Of a stretch of DNA of 17,627 bases, positions 7,940 through 15,283 are shown one piece after another; position 1 is the first letter of the stretch; each line of letters opens with the position of its first letter. This DNA is from CAZQYC01 sp043746555 (GTDB lineage Bacteria; Pseudomonadota; Gammaproteobacteria; Steroidobacterales; Steroidobacteraceae). The notes beneath the pieces were generated by a model that ran no database searches, was not told the origin of the DNA, and worked only from the letters and a program-made list of their open reading frames with translations. The DNA lies in assembly GCA_043746555.1 (NCBI GenBank), contig JAYTQU010000355.1, positions 1 through 17,627 of the forward strand. The letters are read 5' to 3'. Position numbers and translations under genes: made by a program.

Positions 7940-10021
7940 GTGAATTGGCGAAAGCTATTTGGCTCCATAAGCAACCGTCGCAAGAGACGACTGACGGAAG
8001 CGTTAAACAAGCTTGCTATTCTCCAGCTAGCTGACGGATCAGATAGTCCAGACTCGTCAAATGCGCAGGTATTGGTCGTTAGCCATGATGCACACCTAGC
8101 CGGAGCGCAGCAGCTGCTGCTCAACCTACTGGCCGATTGGAAAATACGCCAGCCGTTTCCGGTAAAAGTAATATGCGTTGGGACAGGCGTGCTGCGCGGC
8201 CAATTCGAGCGGCTATTTCCAACGTTGGTATTGGCCGACTTTAGATCAAAGTCAGATCGCGATGCCGCGCTGGTCAAATTCATTGGTGGACCGACTCGCG
8301 CAATCTATTCGAGCACAGTAGTCAACGGACCGCTACTGGAAGAACTTCGCGCTCTCGGAGTTCCTACGATCACTCATTGCCACGAACTTCAGGCATCGAT
8401 TGAGCGTTGGGCACCAGGAAATATTATGGCCGCTACGCTGGCAAATAGCGATTATGTTCTAAGTGGCTGCCCGGCAGTTGCACGAAATCTTCAAATCCGT
8501 CATCAAGTACCCAGCGAACGGCTTGGGGTTGTGTACGATTTTATTCATTTCTGGAACGCCGATGATGAACCCACGGCTGCGGAGCGTGCATCGCTTCGCA
8601 ATGAACTCAGAATTTCTGAGGACGACATCGTCGTCTTCGGTTGCGGTACGACCGATTGGCGAAAAGGTCCTGATCTCTTTGTCGATGCAGCTCTTCTGGC
8701 GTGCAGGCACAATTCGCAACTAAAATTCTTTTGGATTGGCGGAGAGAAGTCGCCTGCGCCATATCTCGAGAAGATTTCAGCGAACAACTTGGGTGATCGA
8801 ATCCAGTTTCTCGGCAACCGTTCGATGTCAAGGCGTTACTACTATGTAGGCGACATATTTGCACTAACCTCCCGAGAAGATCCCTGTCCTCTGGTGGCGC
8901 TCGAAGCGGCGAATGCGAAACTTCCCGTCGTCTGTTTCGACGGGGCTGGCGACATTCCCCTTGCACTTGGAGCAGAATGTGGAGCGGTAATTGCGTTCCA
9001 AGGCTCGACCGCATTCGCGGAAGCACTACTCAAATTGTCCAACGATGCCGAATGGCGACTACGAGCAGGCAAAGCAGGTTACGACCGCGTACAAAGAAAC
9101 CACAGCACCGAATCAGCTTCGATCGCTGTTGAAAACGCCATAACTAAGGTTGTCAAACTGCCATGGAAATCCCTCGGAAACCTTCCAGGATCGCCACTTG
9201 TGACCGTCATCGTGCCGAGCTACAACCACGAAGCGTTTCTCAAAACTCGCCTCGCGAGCATTGCCGGACAATCGCTAGACGATCTTGAGATCATCGTGCT
9301 TGACGATGCGTCTACCGACGCTAGCCGCATTGTGCTGGAAAGTTTTGTAGCATCGGATGTTCGCGCCAAATTGATATGCAATGAGCTAAATAGCGGTTCG
9401 ACATTCAAGCAATGGCGGAAAGGACTAGCTGCGGCACAGGGACGGTATGTCTGGATCGCCGAATCCGACGACGATGCGGATCGAAGCTTTTTGTCGCGAA
9501 TGGTTGCCGAACTCGAAAATGATTCTTCTGTGATGATCGCACACGCGCAATCACTAATGATAGACCTCAATGGGAAGACCCTCGGCAGGCCGGACGCGTG
9601 GTTGAATGATCTCGCATTGGGACGTTGGAATTCCGATCTGGCCGTCGAGGGGCTCTCTGAAATTCGCGACTACCTCAGCCAAAAGAATACAATTCCGAAC
9701 GCCAGCGCTGTTGTGTTTCGGAATTTTCCCGGTATTGAACTGCTGGTTGATGATGGAATGCGTTTGTGCGCCGACTGGCGATTTTGGATTCGCCTACTGA
9801 CTCGCGGAAAATATGTTTACATTAACAAAGAGATCAACTATTGGCGTCAAAACTCTTCGAACGCTCGGACCCGCGTTCCGGGCGTACTCGAATGGAAGGA
9901 AGGGCGGGTAATACTAGAAGAGGTTGGCGAATTGCTGAAACTAACAAAGTACGAACGAGCGAAAGTGATCGAACGATTTCGTCAACGATGCGTGGCATGG
10001 TCCGGTGGTCAAATTGAATAG
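7940..10021 (+). CDS. Two-domain glycosyltransferase, GT4-GT2 fusion
   Basis: A 693-residue protein with two complete glycosyltransferase modules. Residues about 42-405 form a GT4 (GT-B) enzyme: VLVVSHDAHLAGAQ (44-57) with the glycine loop, CHELQ (147-151), DWRKGPDLF (239-247) and SREDPCPLVALEA (311-323) with the donor-binding acidic pair. Residues about 418-690 form a GT2 (GT-A) enzyme: VTVIVPSYNHEAFL (421-434), DDASTD (455-460), the metal-binding ESDDDAD (508-514), and CADWRFW further on as the acceptor-side acid block. GTG 7940 is the only reasonable start: the frame has a stop at 7922-7924 and no ATG before about residue 163. The first 28 residues are strongly basic and could bind membrane. 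Such fusions commonly add two successive sugars (inference). The gap to the WbsX stop is 65 bases; the epimerase follows after 7 bases. Confidence 0.9.
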   Translation: MNWRKLFGSISNRRKRRLTEALNKLAILQLADGSDSPDSSNAQVLVVSHDAHLAGAQQLLLNLLADWKIRQPFPVKVICVGTGVLRGQFERLFPTLVLADFRSKSDRDAALVKFIGGPTRAIYSSTVVNGPLLEELRALGVPTITHCHELQASIERWAPGNIMAATLANSDYVLSGCPAVARNLQIRHQVPSERLGVVYDFIHFWNADDEPTAAERASLRNELRISEDDIVVFGCGTTDWRKGPDLFVDAALLACRHNSQLKFFWIGGEKSPAPYLEKISANNLGDRIQFLGNRSMSRRYYYVGDIFALTSREDPCPLVALEAANAKLPVVCFDGAGDIPLALGAECGAVIAFQGSTAFAEALLKLSNDAEWRLRAGKAGYDRVQRNHSTESASIAVENAITKVVKLPWKSLGNLPGSPLVTVIVPSYNHEAFLKTRLASIAGQSLDDLEIIVLDDASTDASRIVLESFVASDVRAKLICNELNSGSTFKQWRKGLAAAQGRYVWIAESDDDADRSFLSRMVAELENDSSVMIAHAQSLMIDLNGKTLGRPDAWLNDLALGRWNSDLAVEGLSEIRDYLSQKNTIPNASAVVFRNFPGIELLVDDGMRLCADWRFWIRLLTRGKYVYINKEINYWRQNSSNARTRVPGVLEWKEGRVILEEVGELLKLTKYERAKVIERFRQRCVAWSGGQIE

Positions 10022-10028
10022 CTAAAAT

Positions 10029-10970
10029 ATGGCGCGCATTTTTGTAACTGGCGGCGGTGGCTTTATCGGTCGCAATGTTGTTCCGCAACTATTGACACAA
10101 GGTCATTCGGTCGTAGCGTTGCAGCGCGACAGCAACATTCTTCCATCCTTGCATCGCCAACTAACGGTTATTCATGGTGATCTTCGCGACAATGCGGCTT
10201 CGCTTAGACCTGCGCTAAGTGATTGCGATACTGTGCTACATCTTGCAGCCGATACCACGCCTTCGCGAAGCGCCACCAATCTCGAGATGGAATTGCGGGT
10301 CAATCTCTCTCCGTTTCTAAATTTGCTGGAGCTGCTCCGAGATACTCCTGTAAATCGCATTGTCATTTTGTCGTCAGGCGGCACTGTCTATGGGCGGCCA
10401 CTGATCCTCCCCATAGACGAAAGCCACCCCACTATGCCAATAACGCCATACGGTTTGGGCAAGCTGACAATCGAGCACTTGGCTCGGCTATGGGCTTCAC
10501 AAAACGGCATCAAGTACATCTTGTTGCGAGCCGCCAACCCGTACGGACCTCATCAACTCGGTCGCAACAATCAGGGCGTCATTGGCGTATGGCTGCAGTC
10601 CGCCTTACACAATCAACCGCTGGCGGTTTGGGGAGACGGCAAGTCTGTACGCGACTACCTTTACGTTGGCGATCTCGCCGAAGCGCTATCCGTTGCCTGC
10701 GGGCATCCCACACTAGAGGCTGGCATCTACAATGTCGGCAGTGGTGACGGTAAGAGCCTTCTTCAGATTGCCGAAATGGTGGCACGAGTGACAGGCATTG
10801 ATCCGCGACTCGATTTTGCACCAGCTAAGGACTACATCATTGCAGTAAATGTATTGAGTACCAAGCGATACGAGGCTGCAACGAACTGGCGGCCAAAAAT
10901 GGATTTAATGGAGGGCATGAGATTGACCTATGATTTCCTGCGGCATTCGTCGCCGACACACCGCAATTGA
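10029..10970 (+). CDS. NAD-dependent nucleotide-sugar epimerase/dehydratase, GalE-like
   Basis: A 313-residue extended short-chain dehydrogenase/reductase. Motifs: GGGGFIG (8-14) for NAD binding, HLAAD (71-75), SSGGTVYG (115-122) with the catalytic Thr, YGLGK (141-145) with the catalytic Tyr and Lys, RAANPYGP (167-174), and RDYLYVGDLAEAL (208-220), which reads the sugar nucleotide. The SSGGTVYG and NPYGP blocks are most like UDP-glucose or UDP-N-acetylglucosamine 4-epimerases, so it may supply a galactose- or galactosamine-type donor; dTDP- or GDP-sugar substrates remain possible. ATG 10029 lies 7 bases after the fusion glycosyltransferase stop, so it is in the same operon. It is the last clearly intact gene of the left + strand block. 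Confidence 0.92.
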   Translation: MARIFVTGGGGFIGRNVVPQLLTQGHSVVALQRDSNILPSLHRQLTVIHGDLRDNAASLRPALSDCDTVLHLAADTTPSRSATNLEMELRVNLSPFLNLLELLRDTPVNRIVILSSGGTVYGRPLILPIDESHPTMPITPYGLGKLTIEHLARLWASQNGIKYILLRAANPYGPHQLGRNNQGVIGVWLQSALHNQPLAVWGDGKSVRDYLYVGDLAEALSVACGHPTLEAGIYNVGSGDGKSLLQIAEMVARVTGIDPRLDFAPAKDYIIAVNVLSTKRYEAATNWRPKMDLMEGMRLTYDFLRHSSPTHRN

Positions 10971-10997
10971 TACTCTAGTGCGCAATGATGAAATCTT

Positions 10998-11014
10998 GAT
11001 TGACGGTTTCAATC
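10998..11014 (+). other. Weak inverted repeat downstream of the epimerase gene
   Basis: GATTGA (10998-11003) and TCAATC (11009-11014) form a 6-bp stem with a CGGTT loop, 27 bases after the epimerase stop. There is no following T-run. It could be a weak transcript end but is short and AT-rich enough to be chance. Confidence 0.2.
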
Positions 11015-11050
11015 GTGCAGCCGAGTATGATTCGAGTTCTTCACGGGGCA

Positions 11051-11084
11051 AAAGCCAAATATCGAAAGGCCAATAACGAAATGG
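11051..11084 (+). repeat. Degenerate tandem repeat with a 14-base unit
   Basis: AAAGCCAAATATCG (11051-11064) is followed directly by AAAGGCCAATAACG (11065-11078), matching at 11 of 14 positions, and then by the beginning of a third, poorer copy. It lies in the non-coding, lower-GC stretch after the epimerase gene and marks the start of the disordered middle region. Slippage or an interspersed repeat remnant are both possible. Confidence 0.35.
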
Positions 11085-11258
11085 AGATGAAAACGGTTGC
11101 CAATGGAAACTGGAGATTAGCGCCCCCGGAACAAGTAGTGGAGATAAACGCCATAGGCGCTGGCGACTTTTGCGAAGTGGGCCTATGCGACGTATTCTTT
11201 GCTCACTCGAAACCGTAATCGTAAATTCGGCAAACAACCTCAATATTTTCCAATTGAC

Positions 11259-11263
11259 GGAGG
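11259..11263 (+). promoter_or_regulatory. Strong Shine-Dalgarno sequence GGAGG before GTG 11268
   Basis: A perfect GGAGG is placed four bases before an in-frame GTG at 11268. It is the best ribosome-binding site seen in front of any reading frame here; the genuine neighbours mostly have weak or no such site. It supports GTG 11268 rather than TTG 11199 as the start of the small open frame ending at 11747. Confidence 0.4.
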
Positions 11264-11267
11264 TTTT

Positions 11268-11747
11268 GTGGCAGATAAGGAAACACCGGAAAAATTCGTC
11301 TTTTTGAGACAGGACCGTATTCAAACGCTCTACGCGAAACACAGCCTAAATATCGATTTGACAAATTTCGGCAATTGGCGAGGGGATAAGAACGCGGTCG
11401 GATACCAAGACGAAGTTGTAGGCACGAAAATGAAACGACCGTTTGGGCTCATGCGGCGCACAAAACTGTTCCTACGAGATATTTTGGGGCAGATACATCG
11501 CGAGAATCAAATTCGCAACGTCAAAAGTGATCGTGCTAACCAATCGGAGCTCGACATCCGCATTATGAATGATAACGCAGGCTCACTATCAACCGCAACG
11601 CAATCCCCGGCTGCCAACTCCGAAATCCAGGAGCCGATGATGTCGTTCTATCGACAAACGAATTTTTGCGAAACTTTCTACGCAATCCTGATAGAAGACG
11701 AAAGCCTCTTTGAGTGTGTTGATGCCAGCCCCGGATGGATGTTTTAA
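11268..11747 (+). CDS. Unrecognised 159-residue reading frame, uncertain gene
   Basis: The frame is open from 11157 to TAA 11745-11747. With GTG 11268, which has a GGAGG site, it gives 159 residues beginning VADKETPEKFVFLRQDR. I do not recognise it. The product is basic and hydrophilic, has no signal peptide or membrane segment, and its later part reads like fragments of a glycosyltransferase: LFLRDILGQI (11466-11495) and IRIMNDNAGSLS (11556-11591). The simplest view is that it is the longest surviving open stretch of the decayed GT2 gene described separately. The alternative is a small real gene; its first 60 residues match nothing I know. Confidence 0.3.
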   Translation: MADKETPEKFVFLRQDRIQTLYAKHSLNIDLTNFGNWRGDKNAVGYQDEVVGTKMKRPFGLMRRTKLFLRDILGQIHRENQIRNVKSDRANQSELDIRIMNDNAGSLSTATQSPAANSEIQEPMMSFYRQTNFCETFYAILIEDESLFECVDASPGWMF

Positions 11748-11970
11748 TTTGGATTTGATCGGAGGGAAATCCGGGCAACAATTCACCGGCGACAACGGCC
11801 GCCGCACTGTAGCTTTCACAGATTACCTCGAACCATCCGGTCGGCTTCAGCATCGAAAATCTCCACTACGGTTACGAGGATGTCTGTTGTCGACGATACT
11901 CGATCGCCAATCTCATTGTTGTCGGAGTCGCCCTTCAAGTCGACGCACATCGCGACGGAGTCTCGAAACC
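11460..11970 (+). pseudogene. Decayed GT2 glycosyltransferase remnant (multiple frameshifts and stops)
   Basis: Blocks that look like one GT2 protein occur in the right order but in different + frames: LFLRDILGQI at 11466-11495 (frame of 11466), SKVIVLTNRSSTS at 11521-11559 (next frame; normally VIVVDNGSTD), DIRIMNDNAGSLSTATQ at 11553-11603, DDVVLSTNEFLRNFL at 11636-11680 (third frame; normally DVVLFLNND), ATTAAAL then a TAG stop at about 11805, GFSIENLHYGYEDV at 11843-11884 (normally GGFDExLxYGYEDVDxC), and AHRDGVSK at 11945-11968. No single frame is open across it. The assignment rests on eye-level motif matching, so the boundaries are approximate. The remnant runs into the 3' end of the convergent GT2 gene. 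Upstream sequence (11157-11460) may be its N-terminal part but shows no recognised motif. Confidence 0.5.
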
Positions 11971-12935
11971 TGTGTTGCCGGGCCAGTCACACGATCCAAA
12001 GCACCAATTATCGATTCAAGAAGTTCAATCAAATTTTGTTGGCAATCCTTGCCACTGCGACTCAGCCGCTTAAGTGTTCGTCGAGCGAACGACGCATATG
12101 CGGCGTTCGCCAGGCGCCCCCGAACATCGGCCGGCAAATATTCCGAGAAAATTTCAATTGCTTTGAGCACATCGTGATCGGCCTTTTTATCAACAACTAA
12201 CCTCTGGGTCTCGCTCTGAGCGTGGCGGCGATAATAGGCGAGCTTTCTCGGCTCGTACCACACTGGAAAATGAGCGGCGATGCGAACCCACATTTCCCAA
12301 TCAAGAGCAAAACAAAGGTCCGAACAATACCCTCCCAATTGCTCATATACACTTCGTCGCACCAAGGCCGACGCACATTGAATACGCTGACGCTCTGAAA
12401 TTCTCTCAAGCCAACGCGGCAACACTCCTGCGCGCCACCTTTCACGATGCGAGTAACGCACCGTGTTTTCCCCATCTTCAAAGATTGCGTGTCGACAAAA
12501 TGCCATTCCAACACTTGGGCGACTCATAAGTCCCGACAGTAGGCGCCTATAGAATCCCGCGTCAACCCAATCGTCTTGATGCAAGATGTGTACGATTTGG
12601 CCGCGCGCTACGCGCACGCATTGATTCCAGTTTTCCGCCAGCCCTCTATTTTCTGATGCGCGATAGACCTCAACGCGCCCTTGTGGCACTGCCTGCGCGA
12701 CAAGCCCTACAACATCGGACGTTGGTGACGCGTCATCGACCACCGCAATTTGCATGTCTTCACTACCAAGATCCTGATGCAATACACTAGCCAAGGCATC
12801 GATAAAGAAATGATTAGGTTCATAAACGGGAAACACTACCGAAACCAATGGTCTCTTAGTGTGGACGTCTATGGGCGAGATTGTTGTCCCGAAAATCGTC
12901 TCCAGTTTGATGACCTTGTCGCGCGCAAATTCCAT
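11913..12935 (-). CDS. GT2 family glycosyltransferase
   Basis: A 340-residue GT-A enzyme on the minus strand. ATG 12935 is the only good start; a TAA lies 18-20 bases upstream in frame. Motifs: VSVVFPVYEPN (31-41), DDAS (67-70), ENRGLAENWN (95-104), the metal-binding HQDDW (119-123) and LDWEMW (211-216), the conserved acidic/aromatic block before the last helix. The order is typical of glycosyltransferases that add single sugars to capsule or O-antigen units. The C terminus after about residue 285 is rich in Arg/Leu, may form a coiled coil or membrane-associated helix, and its last 19 codons are antisense to the tail of the decayed GT2 remnant. It is the last gene of the minus-strand group, 116 bases after wzi, with no clear terminator behind it. 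Confidence 0.9.
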   Translation of the reverse strand: MEFARDKVIKLETIFGTTISPIDVHTKRPLVSVVFPVYEPNHFFIDALASVLHQDLGSEDMQIAVVDDASPTSDVVGLVAQAVPQGRVEVYRASENRGLAENWNQCVRVARGQIVHILHQDDWVDAGFYRRLLSGLMSRPSVGMAFCRHAIFEDGENTVRYSHRERWRAGVLPRWLERISERQRIQCASALVRRSVYEQLGGYCSDLCFALDWEMWVRIAAHFPVWYEPRKLAYYRRHAQSETQRLVVDKKADHDVLKAIEIFSEYLPADVRGRLANAAYASFARRTLKRLSRSGKDCQQNLIELLESIIGALDRVTGPATQVSRLRRDVRRLEGRLRQQ

Positions 12936-13051
12936 GATGATTGGCCTGGGTATTTAGACACTTGAGTGCGCCTAAGACAACAGAATCGCAGAAATAACTC
13001 GGCGGAGACCTTCGTCCATCTTGAGACATTGAGCTTTTCGATCTTTCCGCG
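12936..13051 (-). other. Intergenic gap between wzi and the minus-strand GT2 gene
   Basis: A 116-base non-coding spacer on the transcript between the wzi stop and the GT2 start. A short CACT-TG-AGTG inverted repeat (12959-12968) is present but too small to call an operator. I see no convincing promoter, terminator or Shine-Dalgarno sequence; only an AGG about 11 bases before the GT2 ATG. Confidence 0.4.
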
Positions 13052-15058
13052 TCACCATCGTCGACTAACGTACAAGGCCACTCCGTTTACGTCAAAGAAC
13101 AAGCGAGTGCGATTGGGAGATACTACCGGATCGGTTGGCAGCTCCTTGTCTCTTCCCAACTTTTCGTGATGTCGAATATCGAATCCCAAATCCCATTTTG
13201 GGACAAAATCCATGTATTGCAAACCTGCGCCCCAATAGTAACCGTGTGCGGGTAGCCCGACGCTATAACGGCCCACGCCAAAAAAACCACTTGCCGCAAA
13301 CTTACGCGTAAATCGATATCTATAGTCCAACGCACGTAGTGAAAGCAGACTGTGCCCGTCAATTTGATCAAATTCCAATCGCGTACCAAGATCGCTCCGA
13401 GTTGAAACAGCACGTCTCGCGCCTATTCCTAGATGCAGACTGGTTTGAGATGGAAGGGAGAAATTGGGAATTGTCGAATCGAGAATCTTGCGAATAACGC
13501 TATCGCTCGCGCCGACATCGAGAAATACGTCCGTCTGTTTTTCGTCTTCACCACCTTCATACAGGCTGTTTCCCGCAAACTTGCGCTCAGCCAAGTCCAT
13601 GGAGCCTGCGAGCTTGGCAAACGATTTTCCAAATACATCTCGTCCTCCAGACAATTCCACTTGAATTTCGCGATCGCGCCAAGCAGTAGACAAGCTTAGG
13701 CCCAGCGCTTGATATCGTTCATACGTTGGCACTAGTGATCCGCCTGCCCAGGCTGGATCGAGCGCCATAGTGCGATAGGTTGCTTGAATGTATTCTCCAT
13801 GTGGGTGCCGCCATCCGAAGCGCAGCATGTGACTTTGCCCGCCGATGGCATTTCCAAATAGGCGTTCGTCTCCGAACCAATGACCGATTACGTTTCCGGA
13901 ATTCGTCAAACCGCGCGGATACAAATTATGGACGTACCATCCATTCTGCCACTCAGATATTTCGTAGCCGACATCGAAATCCTGCCACAAAACCGGGATA
14001 TCGACTCCCCACGATATATTGGTATCGCCGAGACGATAGCTGCCAGCATAGGCGTTGTCCTCACCGGCATATTCTATATGAACGGCAAACGGAATTCGGC
14101 CTGGAAAAAGCACACTACTAGTGATAGATGCCACTTGATTGCCGAACTCTTGCGACTGGCCCAACACATCTGGTCGATTGCTATTTTTTGTCAAAGCATC
14201 AATGAATTGTGACAACCCCCCGCCAGTTCGTGCGCCCCCTCCATATTGAAAGAGTCGACTAATCGCCAACGAATAGCCGCTCGCCGGCTCGATGCCAATT
14301 TGCATTCCCGCCAAATGAGGTCGCCCCGATGTCGTCGAATCAAAATACCTAATGTTGTCTTGTTTAGACATGGATGCGAGAAACACTTCGTAACTAATTC
14401 CAAGCGGCGTAATGGGTGCATAGTTGGATAGCGTGATGGAAGGCATTGTCGGCGCTTCGGTACTGATGAGCGAACTACTGTCCGTGAGTGGCGAAAACCA
14501 GTGATCGCGAAATCCCACATCGAGTTGTGCGTAGTCGAATCCAAGGCTTATCACCGAACCTGTCGGAGTCGCGTCGCCGTCGTGAACGATGCCGCCCGCG
14601 CTCACCAGCATGTAATCGTTGGGTTGAAAATAAGCCGACGCGCTCATCAGCAACCGCGAGTTCACTGACTCACCATGACTATTAGGAATTGTTGCGGTTG
14701 AGTCGCCGTGGGTGTATGCAGCGCCAAGCTGCAAGCTCGTAAGGGCAGAACGATGCATGTATCGCTCTAAATATGCGGAAACCTCATCGCATAGCACTTG
14801 ATCGCGTCTACAAGCTATTGGCAGCGCCTCCAATACAACCGCCGCCGGAATAGGTCGGCGCATTACGGGCTTATCGGCGAGTATCAACACTCGTTCAATT
14901 TGACGCTCTATTTGCGGCGACATGCTTAGAGGCAGATACGGTGAAACGCCGCTCGCTTCAACGTCCTGGATTAACAATGCGATGATCGCACCGGCCAGGA
15001 GGCTTCGATAAGTTGGAAATTTCAAACCTGCTCCCCGATTTTCTAATGCCGATTTCAT
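13052..15058 (-). CDS. wzi: Wzi-family capsule assembly outer-membrane protein
   Basis: A 668-residue outer-membrane beta-barrel of the capsule-assembly Wzi family. The N terminus is a signal peptide: charged residues 1-18, hydrophobic core SLLAGAIIALLI (19-30), and a cleavage site near VEA-SG (35/36). Next comes the family-typical segment SPYLPLSMSPQIERQIERVLILADKPVMRRPIP (39-71, quoted in part: YLPLSMSP, KPVMRRPIP), then many amphipathic strands with alternating hydrophobic residues. The last residue is Trp within ALYVSRRW, the usual aromatic terminus recognised by the BAM machinery. Wzi binds capsular or group-4-type polysaccharide at the surface. E. coli Wzi is shorter (about 480 residues), so this is a long version. 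Two cysteines at 83 and 90 could form a periplasmic disulfide. Its ATG overlaps the stop of a small membrane-protein frame (ATGA). Confidence 0.9.
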   Translation of the reverse strand: MKSALENRGAGLKFPTYRSLLAGAIIALLIQDVEASGVSPYLPLSMSPQIERQIERVLILADKPVMRRPIPAAVVLEALPIACRRDQVLCDEVSAYLERYMHRSALTSLQLGAAYTHGDSTATIPNSHGESVNSRLLMSASAYFQPNDYMLVSAGGIVHDGDATPTGSVISLGFDYAQLDVGFRDHWFSPLTDSSSLISTEAPTMPSITLSNYAPITPLGISYEVFLASMSKQDNIRYFDSTTSGRPHLAGMQIGIEPASGYSLAISRLFQYGGGARTGGGLSQFIDALTKNSNRPDVLGQSQEFGNQVASITSSVLFPGRIPFAVHIEYAGEDNAYAGSYRLGDTNISWGVDIPVLWQDFDVGYEISEWQNGWYVHNLYPRGLTNSGNVIGHWFGDERLFGNAIGGQSHMLRFGWRHPHGEYIQATYRTMALDPAWAGGSLVPTYERYQALGLSLSTAWRDREIQVELSGGRDVFGKSFAKLAGSMDLAERKFAGNSLYEGGEDEKQTDVFLDVGASDSVIRKILDSTIPNFSLPSQTSLHLGIGARRAVSTRSDLGTRLEFDQIDGHSLLSLRALDYRYRFTRKFAASGFFGVGRYSVGLPAHGYYWGAGLQYMDFVPKWDLGFDIRHHEKLGRDKELPTDPVVSPNRTRLFFDVNGVALYVSRRW

Positions 15059-15282
15059 TGCCCCGCGCGATATCCTTTAAGTCGCACTACTAAAAAGGCG
15101 GCGGACGCGAATGATACTAGAACTTGTGCCCAAATTGGCCTTACATGCCGAGTGAGTGTCACAGCATAGACGACGACCGAAGCGGCAAACATATATTCAT
15201 AGAAGTTGTATAGACTGCGAAAGTCAAAGAAGCGCCCCTCTGTATTCACGGCTTCTGCATAGACCTTGCGAGAATCATTCAT
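15055..15282 (-). CDS. Small two-helix membrane protein coupled to wzi
   Basis: A 75-residue frame from ATG 15282 (reading MNDSRKVYAE) to a TGA that overlaps the wzi ATG by four bases (ATGA). It has a soluble N terminus of about 27 residues and two hydrophobic segments, FYEYMFAASVVVYAVTL (27-43) and IWAQVLVSFASAAFLVV (50-66), separated by the basic turn TRHVRP and ending in a basic tail RLKGYRAGQ. This predicts a helical hairpin in the cytoplasmic membrane. The frame is also open further upstream, but that part is antisense to the methyltransferase gene. I do not recognise a family. Support for a real gene: it fills the whole gap between wzi and the divergent gene, has the coupling overlap, and shows coherent membrane topology. 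No Shine-Dalgarno sequence is seen. Confidence 0.6.
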   Translation of the reverse strand: MNDSRKVYAEAVNTEGRFFDFRSLYNFYEYMFAASVVVYAVTLTRHVRPIWAQVLVSFASAAFLVVRLKGYRAGQ

Positions 15283-15283
15283 G
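15280..15283. promoter_or_regulatory. Shared CATG: divergent start codons on both strands
   Basis: The tetranucleotide CATG holds the ATG of the + strand methyltransferase (15281-15283) and the ATG of the minus-strand small membrane protein (15282-15280). If both starts are right, the 5' ends overlap by two bases and each gene's promoter and ribosome site lie inside the other's coding region, unless the transcripts are leaderless or come from further away. Confidence 0.5.

Noticed and set aside
8607..9026. Minus-strand open frame of 139 codons
   Set aside because: Antisense to the GT4 half of the fusion glycosyltransferase, with low-complexity basic translation; a shadow frame.
10905..11342. 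Minus-strand open frame of 145 codons after the epimerase
   Set aside because: It overlaps the epimerase 3' end, the degenerate repeat and the decayed region; its translation has no domain-like order.
11358..11386. TTGACA as a -35 promoter box
   Set aside because: There is no -10 hexamer at 16-18 bases; only a GC-richer AGGGGATAAG follows.
11280..11400. Sulfotransferase-like reading of KFVFLRQDR
   Set aside because: The LRxxR look is weak, no 5'-phosphosulfate-binding P-loop motif lies upstream in any frame, and later motifs fit a GT2 instead.
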